From positions 31,062,958 to 31,126,957 of the forward strand of contig NC_134842.1 of NCBI RefSeq assembly GCF_965363235.1: a DNA stretch of 64,000 bases, read 5' to 3'. A program made the position numbers and the translations under genes. Under the pieces are notes generated by a model that had not been told where the DNA came from, made no database searches, and saw nothing but the letters and a program-made list of their open reading frames with translations. Shown in pieces: positions 9,932 through 19,594 of the stretch (its first letter is position 1; each line of letters opens with the position of its first letter). The stretch is from Mytilus galloprovincialis. Its lineage: Eukaryota; Mollusca; Bivalvia; Mytilida; Mytilidae.

Positions 9932-11911
9932 TTGTGTACATTCAAATATAAATATGCTTTCAGAAATATGAATAACAGAAAAAAAAGTAAACTTTCGGCT
10001 AAGGAAATACTTATTAGGAACAGAGAACGAAAAAGGCTTCAGAAAAATGAAACGAGTAGAAAATCTTATGGAAAGTTGTACAAGAATAAAGAGAGCGAGA
10101 CAAAAACATATAGTCAAACGATTAATGCAAGAAAAAAGAGAGAACAAAGGGAGAAATCTAAGAAAATAAATGAAAGAAAACTGAAAAATAAAATGAATGT
10201 CCGTAAACACAGAGGTAAAAAAAAATGTAGAACTTTCATCAATGTCACTTGTTGTACCAGAAGGTTCAAATGTTTTCAAAAACAGAATGGAAAAGGCCAG
10301 AGCCCTAAGAAAATTTAAAGAAGGTTTACCAAAATCTCCATCTAAACGATGCGCAGTTATATCGACTTATTTGGCCCGCAGATCCCCTCGATCGCCAACA
10401 ATAGCTAATCTGAAACATTTAGTTTCGCCAGTTGAAATGGCCGTCGTTGCAGATATTCAAGAAATAATAAAATCTACAAAATTAAAGCGATCTAAGAATG
10501 CACGTTCGGTAATGAATTCTGTTACTGCATCAATCAGCGGGGAAAATTTAGCAAACTCGAGAGGTAAAATTAAACTGTGTAAAAATTTAGGTTTGCCAGC
10601 AAGAAGGGTTGCTGGAGGCCAGCGTATTAGGTCTAGAATTCTTAAAAGTGAATCGTCTGCATGGGCTCTTACGCAACAGAAAACAAGAAAAGATTCCATT
10701 TCAGAAGAAACAAAGAAAACAGTTTATAACTTTTGGCTCTCTGATGGCATATCACACCCGACCGGCAACAAATCCGATATCAAAAGAGAACGATTGGGAC
10801 CAAACTTATATACTTCGCATATGACACACGTGCTGGAAAAAACACAAACTGATGCGTATTTAGATTTTGTCGCCAAATATCCGGAAATTAAAATTGGACA
10901 AAGAGCATTTGAGAAACTTCGACCGTTTTTCGTAAGACCTGCATCTGAAAAAGATAGAAATACATGCTGTTGTAGATATCACGTGGAAGCAAACCTTGTT
11001 TTCAAAGCATGTATGAAGTTCAGAAAATCGTGTGACAGGGAAACCGATTCGCAAGAAAGTGACTATCCCGTATTTGAGAAAATGTCAGACCTTATACATA
11101 TTACGCTATGTCCAAAAGTAAATGGATTTTATAGAAAAAATTGTCTTGACCGAAAATGTAGCCTTTGCGGAGTTGGTAATTTCAAACTTTCACCCAACGA
11201 ATCACAGTCGTCTTCAACTGTTGAATGGCAAAAATATGAATATATAACTGAAAAAAGCCAAGAAGTGCATTATTTAAAAGAAGGGTATTTCGATATGTGG
11301 ACTCAATTGATAGACACAATTCCAAAATATTTAAGCCGATCCAGCAAAATAGACAAATACATCATGTTTTTACTAGTACATGTAATGAAATCATTGTTTC
11401 CGATCTCTCTTGTTACACGTGCGATCAATGCATTTTGGGGAATTATCTTAACTGTTTAAATGTAGAAAATACCGGGGTAAAGAAAACTATTAAGCCACGC
11501 GAAATAACACAAACTTCTAACGAAGAAGAAGTAGCACAAGACACTGACATTCTTTCAGAAGACATATCAGATTTGGTATCCATAAACTCTGTTGTGGCTG
11601 TCAAAACCGACGATGATAACTTTGACTATTATTTAATGAAAATTTCCAAAGGTTCACACGTATTGAATTCAGCAGAGAGTGACAGCTGGGGTGCTACATA
11701 TCCCCCTGGATTCGAGGTTTTCCGGGGTCATTATTATGACAAAATCAGTGACAATGATCCGTTAAAATATAAACTTTTAAAGACAAAGACTGCTTTGGTA
11801 CCGACGAAATCTCTGCTATACATACTTGCTGATGTAGATGCCTCAAATCGTATAACTATTTCAGAGGACACCCATCTAGACATTCTTTCTGTATTGGACA
11901 ATTTGGATTGA
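9932..11911 (+). pseudogene. Decayed multicopy mobile-type protein (RERKR-rich N-terminus, Cys/His core, DSWG C-terminus)
   Basis: Three overlapping open stretches follow one another. 9932-10318 is very basic (AKEILIRNRERKRLQ). 10197-11459 has GLPKSPSKR, a conserved-looking KIGQRAFEKLRPFFVRPASE followed by DRNTCCCRYHVEANLVF, then CLDRKCSLCG. 11297-11911 has LSCYTCDQC and a C-terminal DSWGATYPPGFEVFRGHYY. The frame changes near the A run at 10217 and again near 11300-11450. From memory these blocks match a large unnamed family in cnidarians, fish and molluscs that behaves like a transposable element. Full members have a longer middle section, so this copy appears internally deleted as well as frameshifted. 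I cannot name the superfamily. An alternative is a dead host gene. GC content looks higher than in the flanks. Confidence 0.5.
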
Positions 11912-12028
11912 AATAAGAATTAAATTATAAAACATCATGCACTGTTGTTTAGCCACTCATAAAATATTTTAGTAGACCTTTCCGATTCAAATGAAATGAT
12001 TCAACGTGGCTCTGCTTATAATTAAAAA

Positions 12029-12033
<5 letters not shown>

Positions 12034-12091
<58 letters not shown>
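12034..12091. repeat. (AT)n microsatellite
   Basis: An almost pure AT dinucleotide array directly precedes the half-palindrome at 12105. Confidence 0.85.
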
Positions 12092-12093
<2 letters not shown>

Positions 12094-12104
12094 TTATATA
12101 TATA

Positions 12105-12256
12105 AGTACGTCTGAGTCAGTGACAACCCTACAACAGATGTATCCATCGGATCGCCATCAATGATGGTGATACATGGCTGTGTACATAATGTATATACAA
12201 CTCGTCTAAACATAATGTTTAGACGAGTTGTATATATATATATATATATATATACA
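12105..12256. repeat. Half copy of the element at 35.8 kb, with perfect hairpin
   Basis: 12105-12200 matches 35836-35940 ('acgtctgagtcagtgaca', 'atggctgtgtacat', 'tatacaactcgtct'). It then forms a near-perfect inverted repeat around 12212: 'caactcgtctaaacat' is followed by its complement 'atgtttagacgagttg'. A TA array follows. Confidence 0.7.
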
Positions 12257-12419
12257 TTTTTCGTTAAATAAAATATACATGAATATCTTTACTGAAAAAA
12301 AATATTCCCATGAAAAAAAACCTGAATGAATCAATGCTTACACATTAGAAATCACATTAGAAAAACGTTACGTAAAAAACAAGAAAATAAGACGGCTTTT
12401 TGCTATATTTCCGACGTTA

Positions 12420-13565
12420 CGTTATTATCACCAGTATTTTGCGCGACGTCATAATGTATCATCCCTGAATTAGTTCTCGTCCTTAACATATCTGATATAT
12501 TTGCCATTGGACGTAAAGCAACAAACAATCAATAACTCCATCCAATGTAAAATCAAAATGCGTCTTTATGAGATATGTTATGATAAATAAAGGCACATAA
12601 GCTGAAACAAGAAGAAACTTATTTTTTAATATATTTAATATAGAAATTATTAACAAAAAAATCAAAACAAGAGACTAGGTAACGCAACTTACAATTGCTA
12701 ATCATAAGCCATTAAAGGCCCATCTGTAATAAGATGGTTAAAAATAATCAAGAAACCCTAAAACGGATCTCTAGACTGGGATAATGTACCCCGATATCAA
12801 ACCATTTTTGAAACGATTATTCATATTAAAAAAATATTTACAACAATAATAATTTGTTATTTTAAAAGCAACAGATTATAACGACAAAACATCATATGAA
12901 AAAATATAAATAAAATCCCGACACCTCATACGAGGCCTTAAAATTACATAATTAGAAACTCATGTATATATAATTTGGGATTTTGTATTTCAAATGCATG
13001 CACCTTTTATTTTGTGAATGATGAATGTAGTCCTCTGTCGTAATATGACAGATTTATGATTTTATTGTCTAAACATTTTAAAGTCATATGAACATCAAAC
13101 AAAAACAAAAAATGCATATGTGGATAGTTCTTTACTTTATCCACAATTAAAAGAGTTTACTTTATTTTATTTGCTTGCTTCGCCGACATATTTTTCTTAT
13201 GCAAGTAACCTTAGCGGGACCCTACTCGTAAAAATCCGGTGATCGCAATACGCATGAATCTGTCATTAAAATAACCTATTATCTGATTGTACATGTTATA
13301 CACGTGCGCAATATATTAATATCCATGCTTCTTTGTTGAATATTTACTATAAGGTGACAATCGGTAAACTACGGCTTCAAAACACGGCAATTATTAGCTG
13401 CAACATTTTTTAACAGTCAGAGAGAAAAAAAATGACGATTATACGATATGTTTGGGTAAAAAATGATAAAATCGTGCACGGAAAACTAAGTTAATGGTAC
13501 ATACATGCATTGGGTCAAGAATAGAATTAACATTATGTTTCACAAGTCACTCGTTTCATATTAAT
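12420..13565. repeat. Complex repeat block, copy 2 (partner at 3.3-4.1 kb)
   Basis: 12472-12632 and 12745-12795 are direct matches to copy 1, while 13135-13565 is inverted relative to it. The word 'ttaaagtcatatgaa' lies at the edge of the inverted part in both copies (3500 and 13078). No gene is seen. The open frame 13494-13754 overlaps the repeat and looks like chance. Confidence 0.65.
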
Positions 13566-13784
13566 TTAAATGAAAATGATAAGTTTTTCTGTATTCGTAT
13601 TGGACATCGTTTATTTTGTGGTGTGGTCAAGTTTAACAAATCGGCGAGCTTTAAACCCTCCCCTAACCTGCAGTACAGCTGGTGTTACGGCACGGCATAT
13701 AAACAAAATATAAACTCACTTAGAAAGGGCAAGACACTAGTACTGTTAGATTAACGCAAAGAACTTTAAATCATCTAACAACAA

Positions 13785-13905
13785 GAATGTGTCCATAGTA
13801 CACGCGGATGCCCCACAGACCAGAAATAATAATGCCCTTTTAGATCTACTATCGTAGGTGGGGCATACAAATGAAAAGAAAGTTGTAAATCTAAGACAAT
13901 TGGCA
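13785..13905 (+). repeat. Mussel repeat fragment ('aacaagaatgtgtccatagt')
   Basis: The opening words 'gtgtccatagtacacg' and 'gatgccccac' match an abundant Mytilus repeat that I recall. Only the first part is present. Confidence 0.5.
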
Positions 13906-14098
13906 GCTACTTAAAGATGGACAAGATCCAATAAGAACTCCTGAATAAACAGTGCATGTTTCCCTTACAATTTACCAATGTTTGCATTGCAATGCTTTGC
14001 AATGTGTTCCCTTATATTACGACATTCATGGAATGTCTGTTTTTATCCTTATGTGCAAAATGGCGGCGTTGCGACAACAGTGATTGTGACATCAAACT

Positions 14099-15189
14099 CT
14101 ACAAATGTTCAACGAAATTTGCCGTTTGTACTCCAATATCACAACAATCGTGGTTTCTTGGAAACTCTTTCCAAAAGACCGATGAATTGTCAGACGTGTC
14201 AGAGCTCGAAGTTGAAGCAGACTTGTAGCTACGAGTGCTGTCTGTTAAAGAATCATTCACTTTACGTTTCAAAGAAGATCTGTGTATTTCTTTATGGCTT
14301 CGCAAGGAATTAACTGCGTATAGAATTCCTGGATTTTTGCTGAATTTTTTGTTCATGTCTACTTTTCTGAACTTTTCTGCTTTCCGTCTGCATGCATTCC
14401 CTCTACAGTTATTGTTATGACTAAATTCATCACTGGTGTATTGTTTTGTAACATTCAATATTCTGTTGTCGATCTTCCTTTGAATTCCCTTCTTAACCGG
14501 TTCTTTACCCTGTACATGTTCATATTCGTTTTCTATAACTAGATAAGTAGTGACGTCATAACTGCATCCACGATCATTGAACTTCTGCCAACGAGTTAAA
14601 CGTGAGTTGACAAATTTAAGTACACATAAACAAACAGCAAAAGTAACTGCAACTGTTATTACCAAAATCCATATCCAGTTAGGAATACTTCGATCGATAT
14701 AGTCAGTGTCATATCGAGGTGTCACAGATGAGGTTTGGTCAGTCGAGTTTTGCACTTCATTTAGTCCTTCGATGATGGATACATTTGGTACCATTCTGAA
14801 ATGAAAGTTGAAAAGAAACCATTTTAATTTTTTCCATACTGCAAGTTCATGAAAAAAAACTTTTTTAACTCTCACATATATGCTGTTTTATACTACTACA
14901 TGTAATTCCGTAAAACAATAACATGGATGGAAATGAAATCTTTAATGAAACGAACAAAAAATATTTAAAAGGCACAGTAATCATTGAGAGAGACAAATAA
15001 ATTCATACACCATACATGTACAGAAAAAGGAGATATTGTATGATTATATTAGAAGGGATAAGATATGAGAACATGGACAGAATTGCATTAAGAACTGAAG
15101 ATTCTTTGAAAATTTCATAGTTATCTACTCAGCGGTTTAGGATTTCAAAATACTTACCCTGTTTGTAGATATATGCGTTTTAAGTCCAT
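14099..15189 (-). CDS. Small single-pass membrane protein with RGCSYDVT motif
   Basis: Two exons, 15158-15189 (MDLKRIYLQT, donor GTAAGT) and 14099-14795 (acceptor after a pyrimidine-rich tract ending TTTCAG), join in frame to 242 aa. Residues 12-50 form a short outer segment with Asn-X-Ser/Thr sites (NVS, NST). Residues 51-70 (WIWILVITVAVTFAVCLCVL) are one transmembrane helix. The inner tail starts WQKFNDRGCSYDVTTYLVI, containing a TxYxx(V/I) tyrosine motif, then KKGIQRKIDNR, then a basic and Ser-rich region. The same blocks follow the membrane helix of the protein at 45216-46889, so the two are diverged paralogues. I do not recognise a named family. No cleavable signal peptide is visible, suggesting a type III-like insertion. 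A receptor or adaptor role is inference. Confidence 0.65.
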
Positions 15190-15949
15190 GATAACAATGA
15201 CAAGGGTCAAGTTTTGCTACTGGAAACCCGAAAAATCATTCGGATCAATAAAGGAAATATGAAGATGTGGTTCTTTATACAATATGTTAGAACATCTGGT
15301 AGAAAATTAAGAAAATTAGAAACTTGCAGTAAAACGTGCACCAACACGCATTGATCTGTTATCCAATAGTGCAATTCTAACGGTCTATAAAACAAGAAGG
15401 ATCATTGCAAATTCAAAGTGAACTCGACGAATATATGCATCTATGATACTGATTGGTAAACCTATTTTTGTGTGTTGCTTCTCCAACTGACATCAGCATT
15501 GACGTTGTTATAATCATTTTATTTTTTAAATACTATGGACAATAATTATTAAAACTAGAAAACCTATGAGCAAGGGTCACAAATGTATTCACCATTGATA
15601 AGATTTGACAAAGCCAATGTTTTGTAACGTAAACCCCGTAAATTATTCGTATCGAAAAATAGAATAAGAAAGGCATAATGATAAAAATGTAAGAAATTAT
15701 CATGGAACTGTCAGTGAAATAAAGGCATTTGATCGGTTAATGAGCTGTAGCGGATACAAATCTAAAGGATAACTACTATAGTATCCATTTTGTAGACGGG
15801 CAACAGTCTATGCTTTGCTGTCGAAAGGAAACAAAATAAGATTGAGATTAGATACGAAAGATTCTTTGAAAGTTTCATTGAGACTTGACTAAGACGGATA
15901 AACAAAAGCTAAAAAAAAAAACATCAACTAAAAACAAGAGAGTCGGAAG

Positions 15950-16145
15950 ATAGAAAAGGGATAGTCAAACTCAAGTCGAAAATGAACAAACAATGCCGTG
16001 AACCCCCCCCCCCCCCCCCCCGAAAAACGACATATAGACACATAACTAAAAGTCTACAGAACACAACATAGAAAACTAAACAACATCACTAAAAAACGGG
16101 TGTGATCTCAGGTGCTCCGGGAGAGAACCCGGAACAATAAACGAA
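15950..16145 (-). repeat. R2 family fragment with poly-C run
   Basis: The phrases 'acaacatagaaaactaaaca' and 'tgatctcaggtgctccggg' are R2 on the minus strand. A C run of about 19 bases lies at 16003-16021. Confidence 0.6.
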
Positions 16146-16612
16146 TGGTAGAACGGTTTCAATATTCCACAGCTTAAGTAATCGGGGATTCATTAAATCA
16201 GTAATATAAGATACTTACATTCAAAGTTGTAGAACTATCTGAAATCCATTTATATGCTATGTGAATAAGACAAGTGTCTGTCCTTGTAAGAATTAAGTTA
16301 TATAAACTTGTTTGAAAGAAATAATATAATTATCAATAATCAATTGACATTGATTGGTCTGAATTTGATCAAAGTTTAAATATACATGAACTATATGCAA
16401 TTTTTGTTTATTGTAACGTCAATGTGCCAAATCTATTATAAAAGATTCACAATAGAATCATATTAATCATTGTTCTATCTCTGGTTTGGTATTTAATAAT
16501 GTGAAAATCAGTTACACAAAATAGTTATAAGGCGCTTCTTTACGAACAACAAAGCGATTTGTAAAAAGAATGTCTAATGAAATTTTTGCGCATATACATA
16601 ATAAAAAAAGAC

Positions 16613-19252
16613 TAGGCTCAAGCTAGCAAACATTAACTAGCGAACAATAAGTCGATATATCGAAAATTCGAAAAAATGAATAAGATAGGAACGACCGTTA
16701 AATGAAAAATATTTAAAAAGGCAGAAATTACGTCCAAATATTGCAATTTTAACTCTATCATAAAATGGTGTTTATCCCATCAATTGATAAAACAAGTCAC
16801 ATCTCTTTTTTTGGCTTATATTCAGTACCACAGTTAATCTGCATCTGTCAACGGATTATTTGTAGGTGTAAGACCACCAATGCACCCACTTCAATTTAGA
16901 ACGTATGTAAAAGAAAATCCTTCCCTGTAAAGATAGCACCTTTGATGTCATTGTTTAATTTAACTAACATACACATTTGCAGAAATGGGGTTTGGCCTAT
17001 TCCATCGCTTCCAGAGAAAAAATAATGAGGGGTGTCACGGAGTATGACTATATAAGTCTTGTAGAAGAGAAACAGGCGCTTCTTTTGTGGAAAAAAAACG
17101 GGGGCTGGCCTATTCCATGGCTTCTATAAAAATATAATGAGGGGTGTCATGGGTTATGACTATATAGGTCTTGTAGAGGAGAAACATGCACATCTTTTGC
17201 ACAAGGTATCAAGTGGCGCTATGTTCAAAAATCTGAAACTAGGGCTCAAAACTATATAGGTCTTGTAGAGGAGAAACAGGCGCATCTTTTGCAAAAGGTA
17301 TCAAAGTGGCTCTATGTTCAAAAATCTGAAACTAAGGCTCAAAATTTGAAAAAAATAGAAAAAAAACAGTGGGGTTGGGATTTTCCATGGCTTCTAGAGA
17401 AAAATAATGAGAGGTGTCATGGGTTATGACTATATAGATCTTGTAGAAGAGAAACAGACGCATCTTTTGCTCAAGGTATTAAGTGGCGCTATGTTCAAAA
17501 ATCTGAAACTAGGGCTCAAATTTTAAAACAAAATGAAAAAACAGAGGGGGTTGGCCTATATCATGGCTTCTAGAGAAACAAATAATGAGGGTGTCACGGG
17601 GTATGACTATATAAGTCTTGCAAAAGAGAAACAGGTGCATCTTTTACTCAAGGTATCAAGTGGCGCTATGTTCAAGAATCTGAAACTAGGGCTCAAAATT
17701 TGAAAAAAAATTTAGAAAAACAGGGGGGTTGGCCTTTTCCATGGCTTCTAGAGAAAAATAATGAGGGGTGTTATGGGTTATGACTATATGGATCTTGTAG
17801 GAGAGAACCAGGCGCATCTTTTGTACAAGGTATCAAGTGGAGTTATGTTCAAGAATCTGAAACTAGTGCTCAAAATTTTAAAAAAATGGAAAAACAGGGA
17901 GGTTGGCCTATTCCATGGCTTCTAGATATAAATAAGGAGGTGTATCACGGGGTATGACTATATAGGTCTTGTAGAGGAGAAACAGGAGCATCTTTTGCAA
18001 AAGGTATCAAGTGGCGCTTTGTTCAAAAATCTGAAACTATGGCTCAAAATTTGATTTTTTTTTAGAAAAAAACAGGGGGGTTGGCCTATTCCATGGCTTC
18101 TAGAGAAAAATATTGAGGGGTGTCATGGGTTATGACTATAAAGATCTTGTAGAAAAGAAACAGACGCATCTTTTACACAAGGTATCAAGTTGCGCTATGT
18201 TCAAGAATTTGAAACTAGGGCTAAAAATTAAAAAAAAATGGAAAAAACAGGGGGGAATGTGGCCTATTCCATGGCTTCTAGAGAAAAATAATGAGGGATG
18301 TCGCGGGGTATGACTATATAGGTCTTGGCGCATCTGTTGCACAAGGTATCAAGTGGCGCTATGTTCAAGAATCAGAAACTAGGGCTCAAAATTTGAAAAA
18401 CAAAATGGAAAAAAAAACCAGAGGGGTTGGCCTATTCCAAGTCTTCTAGAGAAAGATAATGAGAGGTGTCATGGGTTATGACTTAATGGGCTTGTAGAGG
18501 ATAAACAGGCGCATCTTTTGCACAAGGTATCAAGTGGCGCTATGTTCAAAAATCTGAAACTAGGGCTCAAAATTTGAAAAAAAAATGAAAAAAAAGGGGT
18601 GGCCTATTCCATGGCTTCTAGAGAAAAATAATGAGGGATGTCACGGGGTATGACTATATAGGTCTTGTAGAAGAAAAACAGGTGCATCTTTTGCTGAAGG
18701 TATCAAGTGCCGCTATGTTCAAGAATCTGAAACTAGGGCTCAAAATTTGAAAAACAAAATGGTAAAAGATGAACCTGTTTTTCCTCTACAAGAACTATAT
18801 AGCCATACCCCGTGACATCCCTCATTATTTTTCTCTAGAAGCGATGGAATAGGCCAAACCCCATTTCTGCAAATGTATATGTTAGTTAAATTAAACAATG
18901 ACATCAAAGTTGCTATCTTTACAGGGAAGGTCTACTTTTACATTCGTTCTAAATTGAAGTGGATGCATTTGTGGTCTAACACCTACAAATAATCCGTTGA
19001 CAGATGCAGATATACTGTGGTACTGAATATAAGCCTAAAAAGAGAAGTGACTTGTTTTATCAATGGATGGGCTAAATACCATTTCATGATAGAGTTGACA
19101 TTTCAATATTTGGACGGAATTTCTGCCTTTTTAAATATTTTTCATTTAACGGCCGTTGCTATCTTATTCGTTTTTTCCGATTTTAGATATATCGCCTTAT
19201 TGTTCGCTGACATTGCTCGCTAGGTATTGTTCGCTATAGCTTCAGCCTGGTT
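16613..19252. mobile_element. Foldback element: ~470-bp inverted repeats around a ~175-bp satellite array
   Basis: The left arm (about 16613-17080) and right arm (about 18770-19252) are inverted copies. Matching landmarks are 'agcgaacaataagtcgatat' with its counterpart 'atatcgccttattgttcgct', and 'tctgcatctgtcaacggatt' with 'aatccgttgacagatgcag'. Between them about nine direct monomers begin with 'ggcctattccatggcttcta' at roughly 17107, 17378, 17551, 17730, 17904, 18081, 18261, 18427 and 18601, a spacing near 175 bp, with one extra partial unit near 17250. The arms themselves end in a monomer. No transposase is seen, so it is non-autonomous. The open frames inside are not genes. The termini carry short repeats of 'agcgaacaat'. 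Confidence 0.85.
17107..18770 (+). repeat. Tandem array, ~175-bp monomer
   Basis: Each monomer reads roughly 'ggcctattccatgg', 'gggtatgactatataggtct', 'gagaaacaggcgcatctttt', 'caaggtatcaagtggcgcta', 'aatctgaaactagggctcaa' and ends in an A-rich link of variable length. The monomers differ by scattered substitutions and by A-run length. Confidence 0.9.
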
Positions 19253-19551
19253 CGAGAAAGGACTAGTTTTGACTTTTATAATCTCACTGATAAATAGATA
19301 TAGATATAAACAAAATTTGAATGATAACACGTATGGCTATTGTCGCACGTTGTACCAGGACAACCTCTGAATATCAACTGTTTGGAATACTGATGTGTTA
19401 GTTTCGTCATATGCTACAATAATGTTTTTCTACTTGTTTGTTATTCAATAAAACGAAATGTGTGGTATATGTCATTTATACATACAACAACCAATGATAC
19501 AAACAGCCAAAAGACATGTTTTGCTAGAAAATATCATTATATGACTATAAA

Positions 19552-19581
19552 CTGAGACTACTATAATTATAGTAGTCTCAG
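19552..19581. other. Perfect 30-bp palindrome just after the transporter stop codon
   Basis: CTGAGACTACTATAATTATAGTAGTCTCAG folds perfectly (halves 19552-19566 and 19567-19581). It starts 13 bases after the proposed stop of the SLC46-like gene, so in RNA it would be a strong hairpin in the 3' UTR. Confidence 0.7.
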
Positions 19582-19594
19582 CTATAAAGTATAA

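Noticed and set aside
18113-18342. Open frames in the satellite array on both strands
   Set aside because: They recur with monomer period and depend on where A runs fall; a by-product of the tandem repeat.
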